A DNA stretch of 64,000 nucleotides. It comes from an uncultured Clostridia bacterium. Lineage in GTDB: Bacteria; Bacillota; Clostridia; Oscillospirales; Ruminococcaceae. This document shows positions 15,879 through 25,200 of the stretch, one piece after another (the stretch's first letter is position 1; each line of letters starts with the position of its first letter). The position numbers were made by a program, and so were the translations under genes. The notes below the pieces were generated by a model. It did no database searches. It saw only the letters and a program-made list of their open reading frames with translations, and was not told the origin of the DNA. The stretch covers positions 1-64,000 of the forward strand of contig CANAQK010000002.1 of the NCBI GenBank assembly GCA_947363605.1. Direction: 5' to 3'.

Positions 15879-17087
15879 TTAATACAGGATGGCTCCATAG
15901 CGGTTGGAGAGTAATTGGAGGATCGGCCCGGGGATTTCACATTGCGAATCCACCAGACAGCGGCCCTGGTATAAGAAGAGCGCCCGTGCCAGCGCCGCTT
16001 CGTTGTCTGAGCGGAAGCAGACCGGGAGCTGGGCCAGATACTGGTTTGCTCCAAAGAGAGCGGCGTCCTCCGGCGTATCCAGCTGGATGAGGAGCAGGTC
16101 TTGGCTGTCCTCCTCCGCGGAAAGAAGCCGGTCGGCCATATCGCTTTCGCAGAGGATCGGCTCGGTGAACTCCATCCGTTCCGCATCCAGGGAGAAAAAT
16201 TCCAACCCATTGCAGAGCAGGATATCGTTGTGCTGTTCCGGCTTTTCCGGGAGCGGAGCAGCCGGGGAGATATCGCCGCGCTCCAATAGGCGCTTCACTT
16301 CCGCAATATGGGCGGGTGTAGTCCCGCGGCCTCCGCCCAGGATATCCGCGCCGGCTTTCAGCAGCTTTTGAGCCGCTTTTTGGAAGGAGGACGGCCCGAT
16401 TTCGTACACATGGGGCAGCAGCGGGTTGGGCTGCCCTGCGCTTGGACGGACAGCCAGCGGGACATGGCTGAATTTTTTGAGCTGCCGGACTGCCGGCATC
16501 AGCGAGTCAGGCCCGGCAGAAGAACTCACGCCGAAAACGGAAATCCCGAGCTGCTGTAGGGTCAGCAGGCTGGCGGCTGGATCCCCGCCGTCCAGTGTTT
16601 CGCCGTCTTCGTTCAGCGCAAGGGAAACGCAAACCGGTTTCCCAAAAGGGCGGCAGGCCAGCACACCGGCGCGTGCTTCGGTCAGAGAGGCCATTTCTTC
16701 CAGTGAGAAAAAGTCAACGCCCGCTTGCTCCAGCGCGGCAGCCTTCTCCCGGTAAAGCTGCACCAGATGGTCAAAAGGGTTTTCTTCCCGCTGGGCATCC
16801 AGGCCTGCCGGCCCCAGCACGCCGGCGGCTTTCCCGCCGGCCTCCCGTGCAAGCTCCACCGTGATGGAAGCCAGCCGGGTACAGAGCGAGGCGGAACCGG
16901 CTCCCAGCGTAGGGGTGGAGAGGATCTGGCTCCCCGCCAGCAGGAATTCGCGCTGGAGCGTCCGCAGAATGTCAGGATGTGTGCTGACCCATTGCTCCGG
17001 GCTGGATTCCTCGGGCATTCCCCGGGCCAGAAGATTGGTATGAAGGGCGCCGTCCATGAGGGACGGCCAAGGGGATTCAGGGTCCAT
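15879..17087 (-). CDS. homocysteine S-methyltransferase-like protein lacking the zinc cysteines
   Basis: 402 residues. The first ~275 residues follow the homocysteine S-methyltransferase TIM barrel (MDGALHTNLL start, LGPAG, and GGGRGTTPAHI near residue 251). In active members zinc is held by a Cys in G-x-N-C and two in GGCCGTTPEH. Here these sites read GVSSS (186-190) and GGGRG (251-255), so all three ligands are gone. A ~125-residue C-terminal part not typical of the family follows. It starts 21 bases after argS on the same strand and is the last gene of the ddl-murI-DUF1934-argS run. It is unlikely to methylate homocysteine by the known mechanism; a regulatory or altered-substrate role is open. 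The frame is intact and not visibly decaying. Confidence 0.75.
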   Translation of the reverse strand: MDPESPWPSLMDGALHTNLLARGMPEESSPEQWVSTHPDILRTLQREFLLAGSQILSTPTLGAGSASLCTRLASITVELAREAGGKAAGVLGPAGLDAQREENPFDHLVQLYREKAAALEQAGVDFFSLEEMASLTEARAGVLACRPFGKPVCVSLALNEDGETLDGGDPAASLLTLQQLGISVFGVSSSAGPDSLMPAVRQLKKFSHVPLAVRPSAGQPNPLLPHVYEIGPSSFQKAAQKLLKAGADILGGGRGTTPAHIAEVKRLLERGDISPAAPLPEKPEQHNDILLCNGLEFFSLDAERMEFTEPILCESDMADRLLSAEEDSQDLLLIQLDTPEDAALFGANQYLAQLPVCFRSDNEAALARALFLYQGRCLVDSQCEIPGPILQLLSNRYGAILY

Positions 17088-17108
17088 AGAAAATCCTTTC
17101 TGTTTGGG

Positions 17109-18800
17109 TTACATGGATTCCGGGGCGTTGATTTTCAGCAGGGTCAGGACGTTGGCAAGGACAGTGCGGGCCGCCAGACAGAGGGCCAGCCGCGCGTACA
17201 TCAGTTCTTCTTCCCCGCATTTGACCCGGCAAGCGTTGTACAGCTTGTGGAAGCAGGTGGCCAGCTCGATGGCGTAACGGGTCAGCCGCGCCGGGTCGTA
17301 ATTTTTCGCCGCTTCGGTGATCTCGTTCGGGAGGCTGGCCAAATGCCGGATCAGGGCGCGTTCTTCGCTGGCGCAGAGCAGCTCCATCCGGCATTCCGAG
17401 GCGGCTTTGGGGCAGATCCCCTCGGCGTTCAGGTTGCGCAGGATGCTGCAAATGCGGGCATGGGCATACTGGACATAGAAAACCGGATTGGAGGAGGACT
17501 CCTCCACGGCGAGATCCAGGTCGAAATCAAAATGGGAGTTGGCCTCCCGCAGATTAAAGAAGAAACGCGCCGCATCAATCGGGACTTCCTCCAGCAGGGT
17601 AACTAAGGTGATGGCCTTCCCACTCCGCTTGGAGGCCTTGATAACCTCGCCGTCCCGGACCAGACGGACCATCTGCATCAGCAGGGCGTCCAGCCGGCTG
17701 GGGTCGATGTCCAGCGCCTGGAGGGCGGCTTTTAACCGGGGGATATAGCCGTGATGGTCGGCGCCCAGGACATCGATGGCTTTATCGAAGCCGCGCCCGG
17801 CCAGCTTATTGTAGTGGTAGGCGATATCCGGGACGACATAGGTCGGGACACCGTTGGAGCGGACAAGGACAAAGTCCTGGTCCGCGCCGAAGTCGGTGGC
17901 TTTGAACCAGAGAGCCCCCTCGGACTCATAGGTACAGCCCTTTTCCTTGAAGAGGGCAATAATCTTGTCCACCTCGCCGCTTTGATGCAGGGTGGACTCC
18001 CGGAACCAGTTATCGTAGACGATCCGGTATTTTTTCAGGTCCCGTTCCAGCCCGGCAATATTCAGGGGCAATGCGAAATCCACCAGCGCTTTCCGGCGTT
18101 CCTCCGGCGAAGCGGAAACGAACCGGTCGCCATACTGCTCGGAAAAAGCTTTGGCATGGGCGGTGATATCCTCGCCCAAATAAGCGTCCTCCGGCATTTC
18201 AACGCCTTCCTGATAAAGCTGGAGATACCGAGCTTCCAGTGAAACGCCGAATTTGTTGATCTGATTCCCGGCGTCGTTGACGTAAAACTCCCGGGAAACC
18301 TGGTATCCCGCCCAGTCCATTGCGGAGGCCAGGCAGTCGCCGATTGCACCGCCCCGGGCGTTGCCGATGTGCATGGGGCCGGTTGGGTTGGCGGAAACAA
18401 ATTCCACCAGCACCCGCTTGCTCTGGCCGAAATCGGTACGGCCGTAATCACCCCCCCGCGCTTCGATCGAGCGGAGCACCTCGCAGAACCAATCCTTCCC
18501 GAGGAAGAAGTTGATAAAGCCCGGGCCGGCAATTTCAATCCGCTCAAAGAAGCTGCCGTCCAGTACCATTTCTGCGGCAATCGCTTCGGCAATCTTGCGG
18601 GGCGGCATCCGGCAGGCCTTGGCGGATACCATGGCCGCGTTCGAGGCAAAGTCGCCGTTTTTGATGTCGGCGGGAATTTCAACGGAAAAGCCCGGCAGAG
18701 GCTCCGCCGGCAGCATACCGCTGGCAACAGCCCGGCCGGCGGCGGAAAGGATCAGCTCATGGGCTTGCTTTTTGGCTTCCAATACAGGGTTTATCATCAT
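17109..18800 (-). CDS. argS: arginyl-tRNA synthetase
   Basis: 563 residues, class I synthetase. ANPTGPMHIGNARGG carries the HIGH-like motif and KASKRSGKAI the KMSKS-like motif; the N-terminal Add-1 domain and the C-terminal DALR anticodon-binding domain (YAHARICSIL onwards) are both present. It charges tRNA-Arg in the cytoplasm. AAAGGAAA precedes the ATG. It lies 44 bases downstream of the DUF1934 gene, a pairing also known from Bacillus (ywiB-argS). Confidence 0.97.
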   Translation of the reverse strand: MMINPVLEAKKQAHELILSAAGRAVASGMLPAEPLPGFSVEIPADIKNGDFASNAAMVSAKACRMPPRKIAEAIAAEMVLDGSFFERIEIAGPGFINFFLGKDWFCEVLRSIEARGGDYGRTDFGQSKRVLVEFVSANPTGPMHIGNARGGAIGDCLASAMDWAGYQVSREFYVNDAGNQINKFGVSLEARYLQLYQEGVEMPEDAYLGEDITAHAKAFSEQYGDRFVSASPEERRKALVDFALPLNIAGLERDLKKYRIVYDNWFRESTLHQSGEVDKIIALFKEKGCTYESEGALWFKATDFGADQDFVLVRSNGVPTYVVPDIAYHYNKLAGRGFDKAIDVLGADHHGYIPRLKAALQALDIDPSRLDALLMQMVRLVRDGEVIKASKRSGKAITLVTLLEEVPIDAARFFFNLREANSHFDFDLDLAVEESSSNPVFYVQYAHARICSILRNLNAEGICPKAASECRMELLCASEERALIRHLASLPNEITEAAKNYDPARLTRYAIELATCFHKLYNACRVKCGEEELMYARLALCLAARTVLANVLTLLKINAPESM

Positions 18801-18844
18801 TTTAATTTCCTTTCTATGGTCAGGGACGGCTGGAAAAGCGGCCC

Positions 18845-19318
18845 CTAAACCGTTGTTTTTTCTTCCTCAGCCAATGAGAGCATAGAGGAAACGTCCGGAT
18901 GAGCGTTGATGCTGATAAAGACTTCGTTTTCGCTGATCAGGCTGGTATTGATGTCCAGGGAATAGGAGAAATACAGGTCGCCGCCCTCATCATTCAGGCG
19001 GGATTCCACCTTGTGCGCGTTGACGCCAATCAGGACGTCCCCGTGCTGGGTACCGTACTGCCCGACATTCCGTTCGCCGCTTTCCACGATCAGGTGGGAA
19101 CGGGTTGCACCGTTGCGCATGAGGGTGACTTTTCGTCCGCCCTCCACCTTGAGGGTGGTTTTACTGCCCCCAAAGCCGGTGGCTTCGCTTTCGTCATAGG
19201 TTACGTAGTAGTTGTTGTTCCGTCGGTAGAAATTTCCCTGTGTGACCAGCTCGGTGACGTCGTCAGTCCCGTCCGCGTGCTGTACGCCTTTGATTTTGAT
19301 AAAAACATCCTTTTTCAT
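18845..19318 (-). CDS. DUF1934 (YwiB-like) beta-barrel protein
   Basis: 157 residues. The run DVFIKIKGVQ, LVTQGNFYRRNNNYYVTYDE and FSYSLDINTSLISENE matches the DUF1934 family, a calycin-like beta barrel of unknown biochemical role. The family is commonly encoded next to argS in Firmicutes, as here. GAAAGGAAG precedes the ATG. Inside the leftward operon between murI and argS. Confidence 0.85.
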   Translation of the reverse strand: MKKDVFIKIKGVQHADGTDDVTELVTQGNFYRRNNNYYVTYDESEATGFGGSKTTLKVEGGRKVTLMRNGATRSHLIVESGERNVGQYGTQHGDVLIGVNAHKVESRLNDEGGDLYFSYSLDINTSLISENEVFISINAHPDVSSMLSLAEEEKTTV

Positions 19319-19366
19319 GAGCTTCCTTTCTGATGGTCTGTCATCGTGATGAAGTCAGCCGCCGGT

Positions 19367-20191
19367 TCAGACCCGGTCGGGGAATTCTTCAATATCAATT
19401 TGCCGGGCAGTCCCGGAAATCGGATGCCCCAGGATCGCCTCGGCGCTTTCCTGGAATTCACTGGCGCTGTCGCTGACAAAATAGCGGCAGCCGCCTGCTG
19501 AGCCGGGGGGAGCCTGAAGCTTCAGCTGGAATAACCGGTCGCGGGCGGAACGGGCCGCCTCCTGGCCGGAATCAATCAGGGTGACATGGCTGCCCATCAG
19601 GCTTTGGAGCAGCGGCTGGATGATCGGGTAATGGGTGCATCCGAGAATCAGGGTATCGGCGTTCCGGGCCCGGATTTCCGCCAGGTATTCCTCGGCCACC
19701 AGCCGGGTAACCGGGTTATCGGGCGAAGTATAGCCGTTCTCGACCAGCGGGACAAAAAGAGGGCAGGCTGCGGGCAGGATCTGCAGGGAGGGATCCAGTT
19801 CCTGGAGGGTGCGTTCATACGCGCCGCTTTGGACGGTCGCTTTCGTCCCAATCAGGCCGATGATGCCGTTGCGGGTTGCCCGGACAGCGGCGTGTACCGC
19901 CGGGGTCAGAGCCTCCGCAAAAGGGACAGGCAGGAAATCGGTATCCCCGGCCAGTGCGGCGGCCACCGTATTACAGGCGATAATAATCATCTTCACCTGA
20001 TGGGAGAGCAGGAAGCGGATATCCTGCCGGGCATACTTACGAATGGTTTCCCGGCTTCGGGTACCATAGGGAACCCGGCCGGTGTCCCCGAAATAGACGA
20101 TCTGTTCAGAGGGAAGCAGGCGCTGAAGCTCCCGGACAGTGGTCAGCCCTCCCAATCCGGAGTCGAAAATGCCAATCGGGCGGCAGTCCAT
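19367..20191 (-). CDS. murI: glutamate racemase
   Basis: 274 residues. It makes D-glutamate for peptidoglycan. PIGIFDSGLGGLTTVREL is the N-terminal motif; the catalytic cysteines are in IACNTVAA and LGCTHYPI, with FGDTGRVPYG between. It sits 36 bases downstream of ddl, so the operon supplies both D-amino-acid components of the stem peptide. GAAAGGAGAG precedes the ATG. Confidence 0.97.
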   Translation of the reverse strand: MDCRPIGIFDSGLGGLTTVRELQRLLPSEQIVYFGDTGRVPYGTRSRETIRKYARQDIRFLLSHQVKMIIIACNTVAAALAGDTDFLPVPFAEALTPAVHAAVRATRNGIIGLIGTKATVQSGAYERTLQELDPSLQILPAACPLFVPLVENGYTSPDNPVTRLVAEEYLAEIRARNADTLILGCTHYPIIQPLLQSLMGSHVTLIDSGQEAARSARDRLFQLKLQAPPGSAGGCRYFVSDSASEFQESAEAILGHPISGTARQIDIEEFPDRV

Positions 20192-20227
20192 ACGGATTCT
20201 CTCCTTTCTTTTTTCAATGGCAGAGGT

Positions 20228-21307
20228 TCAGGCCCGGCCACGTTCGACCTGCATGGCGCAGGCGATCAGCTTGTCAATCAGCTTGCTGTAGGGCAAGCCG
20301 TCTTTTTCAAAAAGCTGAGGATACATACTGATCTGAGTGAAGCCGGGAAGGGTGTTGAGTTCGTTGAGGAAGACCCGGCCGTCCTCACCCAGAAAAAAGT
20401 CTACCCGGGCCAGCCCGGTACAGCCCATGACCCGGTAGGCCTGGACAGCGGTCTGCCGGATCTCCTCCGTACTTTCCGGGGAAATGGGAGCCGGCGCCAG
20501 GGTGCGGGATTTCCCATCCAGATATTTGGCATTGTAGTCGTAGAACTCGTTGGAGGGCAGGATCTCCCCCAGGCAGGAAGCACGGGGATGCTCGTTCCCC
20601 AGGACGGCGCATTCGATCTCACGCCCGAAGAGGGATTCCTCCACCAGGATTTTGCTGTCGTTTTTCAATGCCAGCGCCATGGCTGCGGGGAATTCCTCCC
20701 GGCTTTTGACCTTGCTGATCCCAACGGAGGAGCCGGCGTTGGCAGGCTTGACGAAGCAGGGGTAACCGAAGGCTTTCTCGGCGCGGCCGAAGAAGGCGTC
20801 CGGGTCGGCCTGGTAGTTGGTTTCGTTGGTCCAGACCCAGCGCGCGCCCCTGATCCCGGCCGATTCCAGCAGGGTGCGGGTGACAACCTTATCCATGCAG
20901 GCGGCAGAGGACAAGGTCCCGCACCCGACGAAGGGGATCCCGGCGACGGTAAGCAGGCCCTGGATGGTACCGTCCTCGCCGTTTTTGCCGTGCAGCATGG
21001 GAAAGACGCAGTCCAGCCGGATGAGCTCGGGAGCTTGATCCGGGGTATTCCAGACCAGGATCCCATGATGGGAGCGGTCCGGGCTGAGCAGACAGGGAAG
21101 GCAGTCGCCGTCCTGCCAGGTATTTTGCCGGATGGCGTCCGTGCCGCCGCGGTAAAGCAGCCAGCGGCCGTCCTGGGTGATACCGATCTGGAAGAGGTTA
21201 TATTTTTCGAGGTTCAGATAGGCCAGCGCGGAAGACGCCGACATCAAGGAAACCTCGTATTCGCTGGACGCTCCGCCGAATAAAAAACCAAGGTTGATTT
21301 TTTCCAT
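20228..21307 (-). CDS. ddl: D-alanine--D-alanine ligase
   Basis: 359 residues from the ATG at 21307 (MEKINLGFLFGGASSEYEVS), chosen because the family begins here, AAAGG lies upstream and the promoter at 21387-21359 would be inside any longer version. ATP-grasp ligase; DGTIQGLLTVAGIPFVGCG, FVKPANAGSSVGISKV and ARVDFFLGEDGRVFLNELNT are its ATP and metal-binding segments. Tyr in FYDYNAKY favours D-Ala-D-Ala over D-Ala-D-Lac product. First gene of the leftward cell-wall/argS operon. Confidence 0.95.
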   Translation of the reverse strand: MEKINLGFLFGGASSEYEVSLMSASSALAYLNLEKYNLFQIGITQDGRWLLYRGGTDAIRQNTWQDGDCLPCLLSPDRSHHGILVWNTPDQAPELIRLDCVFPMLHGKNGEDGTIQGLLTVAGIPFVGCGTLSSAACMDKVVTRTLLESAGIRGARWVWTNETNYQADPDAFFGRAEKAFGYPCFVKPANAGSSVGISKVKSREEFPAAMALALKNDSKILVEESLFGREIECAVLGNEHPRASCLGEILPSNEFYDYNAKYLDGKSRTLAPAPISPESTEEIRQTAVQAYRVMGCTGLARVDFFLGEDGRVFLNELNTLPGFTQISMYPQLFEKDGLPYSKLIDKLIACAMQVERGRA

Positions 21308-21358
21308 AAGAAACAGACCTTTCTTTACAGATGATTTGCAGATGATATAATCCAGTTC

Positions 21359-21387
21359 ATCATAGCACATTTTTCCGGGCTCCGCAA
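21359..21387 (-). promoter_or_regulatory. promoter of the ddl-murI-DUF1934-argS operon
   Basis: On the minus strand TTGCGG (21387-21382), 17-base spacer, TATGAT (21364-21359), about 50 bases before ddl. Confidence 0.6.
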
Positions 21388-21510
21388 TCTTTTTAAGGCG
21401 AAGTTCGGGATTAAATGCAAAAAGGGGGTTGCCGGGATGCTGACAGAAAGGGAAAGCCTGCAGACCTCCGGCCCCCGGTATAAGATATTCAGCCGGGAAC
21501 AAAAATATAA

Positions 21511-21539
21511 TTGACACCGGCGCTGGAAAATGTTACTAT
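21511..21539 (+). promoter_or_regulatory. pth promoter
   Basis: TTGACA (21511-21516), 17-base spacer, TACTAT (21534-21539). The ~100-base leader contains the hairpin GGGGTAGG/CCTACCCC (21580-21602). Confidence 0.7.
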
Positions 21540-21642
21540 ATTCCTGCGATAGGCGGCGAACAGAACCGCAGGATTCGACAGGGGTAGGGAGACATCCTAC
21601 CCCCGTTGGCGCGTGGAATGAAACGAAAAGGGGAACGGAAAA

Positions 21643-22242
21643 ATGTTCTTTTCAAAAAAAACCACTGGCGGCCCGATGGAATGGCTGATTGTCGGGCTGG
21701 GGAACCCGGGAAGGCAATATGAGAATACCCGGCATAACGCAGGGTTTATGGCATTAGACGGGATTGCCCGGGAATATGGAGCCCAGATCAAGCGGTTGAA
21801 ATTCAAGGCGGTGGTCGGGGAGGCGGAGATCTCCGGGAAACGCTGCCTGCTCATGAAGCCGGATACCTTCATGAACCTGAGCGGCCAGGCTGTAGTGGAA
21901 GCGATGAATTTTTATAAAGTCCCCATTGAGCGGGTAGTGGTGCTCTGCGACGATATCTCGCTGGAGCCGGGACGGCTCCGGATCCGCCGGAAGGGGAGCG
22001 ACGGCGGCCACAACGGGTTGAAAAATATCCTGTATTTGACCGGGAAGGACAGTTTCCCCCGGATCCGGCTGGGGGTGGGGAAAAAACCTCATCCGGACTA
22101 TGATCTGGCGGACTGGGTGCTTTCACGGTTTGGCAGCGATGAGCTGAAGCGTCTGGAGGAAGCCTGCGGCGTTTGTCCTGAAGCCGTCCGGCTGATTCTG
22201 GAAGGGAAAATAGACCTGGCCATGAACCAGTATAATTCATAA
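21643..22242 (+). CDS. pth: peptidyl-tRNA hydrolase
   Basis: 199 residues. It releases tRNA from stalled peptidyl-tRNA. WLIVGLGNPGRQYENTRHNAGF holds the catalytic His and the Asn of the active site; KPDTFMNLSGQAV and GSDGGHNGLKNIL are further family signatures. The first 11 residues (MFFSKKTTGGP) extend beyond the canonical start; the start at 21643 is kept because AAGGGGAAC lies upstream of it and no site precedes the internal ATG at 21676. The pth-mfd order is conserved in Firmicutes. Confidence 0.96.
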   Translation: MFFSKKTTGGPMEWLIVGLGNPGRQYENTRHNAGFMALDGIAREYGAQIKRLKFKAVVGEAEISGKRCLLMKPDTFMNLSGQAVVEAMNFYKVPIERVVVLCDDISLEPGRLRIRRKGSDGGHNGLKNILYLTGKDSFPRIRLGVGKKPHPDYDLADWVLSRFGSDELKRLEEACGVCPEAVRLILEGKIDLAMNQYNS

Positions 22243-22299
22243 ACATCCTCCCGGGGATTTTCGTCTTCCATCCGGGGGCAGAAGGGAGCCTGTATTATA

Positions 22300-25200
22300 A
22301 TGAAGCTTTTGAAACGGATCGCCAACGAGCTTCCGTCCTATGCGCGCCTGCGGGAAAACCTGGAGGAGGGCCGAACCCCCACCCTGCTGATCGGCCCGTC
22401 CGAGGTACACAAGGCCCATTTCCTGTTCAGTCTGTCGGAGGATCTGGGGGAGCCTTTGCTGGCTGTTACCCATGACGAGGCTTCAGCCCGGCGGATTACG
22501 GAGGATATCAACGCCATGAACGGCGGGGAAGAGATCGCGTTCCTGTATCCGGCCCGGGATTTCGTGCTGCGGCAGGCGGAAGTGGCTTCCCGGGAATATG
22601 AACAGATCCGTCTGGGGGTGCTGGCACGGATCCAGAGCGGGGAGTGCCGGGTGGCGGTGGCCAGCATGGAAGCGCTGCTCCAGCACACTCTCCCTCCGGA
22701 AAAGCTGGCAGAACGAACCTTTACTATTGATACGGAGTCTCCCTGCCTGGTGGAGGAGCTGACCCGGCGGCTGATCCGTTCGGGCTATGAGAACCGGGTG
22801 CAGGTGGAAGGGACAGCCCAGTTCAGCGTGCGGGGCGGGATCATTGACCTCTATCCGCCGAACTGCAGCGCTCCGGTCCGGATCGAGCTATGGGGGGACG
22901 AGATTGACACCATGGCCAGCTTCGACCTGCAAACCCAGCGCCGCACCGAGCCGGTCAGCCGGATTACGGTAACGCCTGCCAGCGAGGTCCTGTTCGATTC
23001 CCCGGCAGAGCTGGAGAAGGCGCTCGAAGGGCTGGTGCAGAAAACCCGGAATGCAGACGCTGGGAAAAGCTTCCAAATGGATCTGGAAAAAATCCGGGCC
23101 GGTATTTCGCTGCCTTCGCTGGACAAATATCTGGCGCTGGCCTATGAGCATCCGGCCACCCTGTTTGATTATTTGCCGGACGCGCCGGTCATTTTCAGCG
23201 AGTATGCCAGCTGCAAGGACCGGGTCAAGACCTATCTCTGGCAGCAGCAGGAGGATCAGAAGCAGCTTTTGGAGGAAGGGGAGCTGACGCGGCCCCTGAT
23301 TGCCTTCGACGAATCCCTTCCCTATCTGCTGAACCAGATCCCTAAGCGGCGGACGGTTTTTATGGATACTTTTGCCCGGAGCAGCCAGGAAATCCAGTTT
23401 GCCGATCTGCTTTCGGTCAATCCGGTGCAGACTTCGTATTTTTCCGGGGAATTAAAGCTGCTCCGGGAAGACGTTTCCCCTCTGCTGGAACAGGGGGGAG
23501 CGGTGCTTCTCTTTGCCGGCACGCAGAAGGCCGCTGTCGCCCTGGCGCATGACCTTCAGGGGATGGGGCTGCCCGCCGAATACGCCAAGGATGCGGACGC
23601 TATTTCCTACCGCAAGGTGATGGTGTTTGCGAATAACCTTTCCGCCGGATTTGAATATCCTGAGATAAAGGTTGCTTTAATTACTACCGGACGTCCGGCC
23701 GAAACCCGGAAGAAAGCCGCCCGTTTCAAAAAAGGGAAATCCCTTCAGAGCCTGACCGACCTTTCTCCTGGGGACCTGGTCGTCCATGTTTCCCACGGGA
23801 TCGGTGTGTTCGAGGGGGTGCATAAACTGGAGCTTCAGGGCGTGACCAAGGATTATATCAAGATCAGCTACGCGGGGTCGGATACCCTCTATGTCCCGGT
23901 GACTCAGCTGGATCTGGTTTCCAAGTATATCGGCGCAAGGGAGGATGGGAAAGTCCGTTTGAACTCCCTCCACTCGGGCGAGTGGCAGAAAACACGCCAG
24001 CGTGCAAAAAAAGCGGTGGAGGATATGGCGGATGAACTCATTCAGCTTTATGCCCGCCGGATGGAAGCCAAAGGCTTTGCCTTCTCGGAGGACACCGAAT
24101 GGCAGAAGGACTTCGAGCAGCGCTTCCCCTTCGACGAAACCGAGGATCAGCTCCGCGCCGCCGAGGAAATCAAGGCGGATATGGAAAAAAACCATCCGAT
24201 GGACCGTGTCCTCTGCGGGGACGTCGGCTTCGGGAAAACTGAAGTCGCGATGCGCGCCGCATTCAAATGCGTCATGGACGGCAAACAGTGCGCGGTCCTC
24301 TGCCCGACCACCATCCTGGCCTGGCAGCATTACCAGAGCTTCCTGAAACGCTTCGATGCTTTCCCGGTGACGATCGAAGTCCTCTCCCGCTTCCGCACCC
24401 CGAAACAGCAGAAATCCATCCTGAAAAAACTCAAGGAGGGCCGGATCGATATCATCATCGGCACCCACCGGCTCGTCCAAAGGGATGTGGAATTCCATGA
24501 CCTTGGGCTAGCCATCGTCGATGAGGAACAACGCTTCGGCGTCAAGCACAAGGAACGTTTTAAGGAAATGTTTACCGCTATCGATATGCTCACCCTTTCC
24601 GCAACGCCCATCCCCCGCACCCTGAATATGGCGATTTCCGGCATCCGGGATATGTCCACCCTCGAACAGCCCCCGCAGGACCGCCATCCCGTCCAGTCCT
24701 ATGTGCTGGAATATGACCTCGGCGTTATCAGTGACGCGATTAAAAAGGAACTCCGCCGCGGAGGCCAGGTCTACTATATCCATAACGTGATCGAAACCAT
24801 CGACCTCTGCGCTTCCGCCCTCCATGGCCGTATCCCCGAAGCCCGTATCGCCGTGGCCCATGGCCGTATGGAAGAACATGAGCTCTCCGAAATCTGGCGG
24901 CAGCTCCTCGAACGCGAAATTGATATCCTCATCTGTACCACTATCATCGAAACCGGCGTCGATGTCGCCAACTGCAACACCCTCATTATCGAAAACGCCG
25001 ACCGCATGGGCCTCTCCCAGCTCTACCAGCTCCGCGGAAGAGTCGGCCGATCCGGACGCCGCGCTTTTGCCTATTTCACCTTCACCCGCGGCAAAACCCT
25101 CTCCGAAATCGCCGCCAAACGCCTCTCCGCTATCCGCGAATTCACCCGCTTCGGCTCCGGGTTCCACATCGCCATGCGCGACCTCGAAATCCGCGGGGCC

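Noticed and set aside
15564..15907. 29-base direct repeat considered as a transposon target-site duplication
   Set aside because: The copies differ at three positions, two of them synonymous in the shared reading frame, which points to coding divergence rather than a recent duplication.
21541..21642. GGATTCGACAGGGGTAG resembling the 5' end of tmRNA
   Set aside because: Only about 100 bases separate the promoter from the pth start; a tmRNA needs about 350 bases, a tag frame and a 3' acceptor arm, none of which is present. The sequence is the pth leader hairpin.
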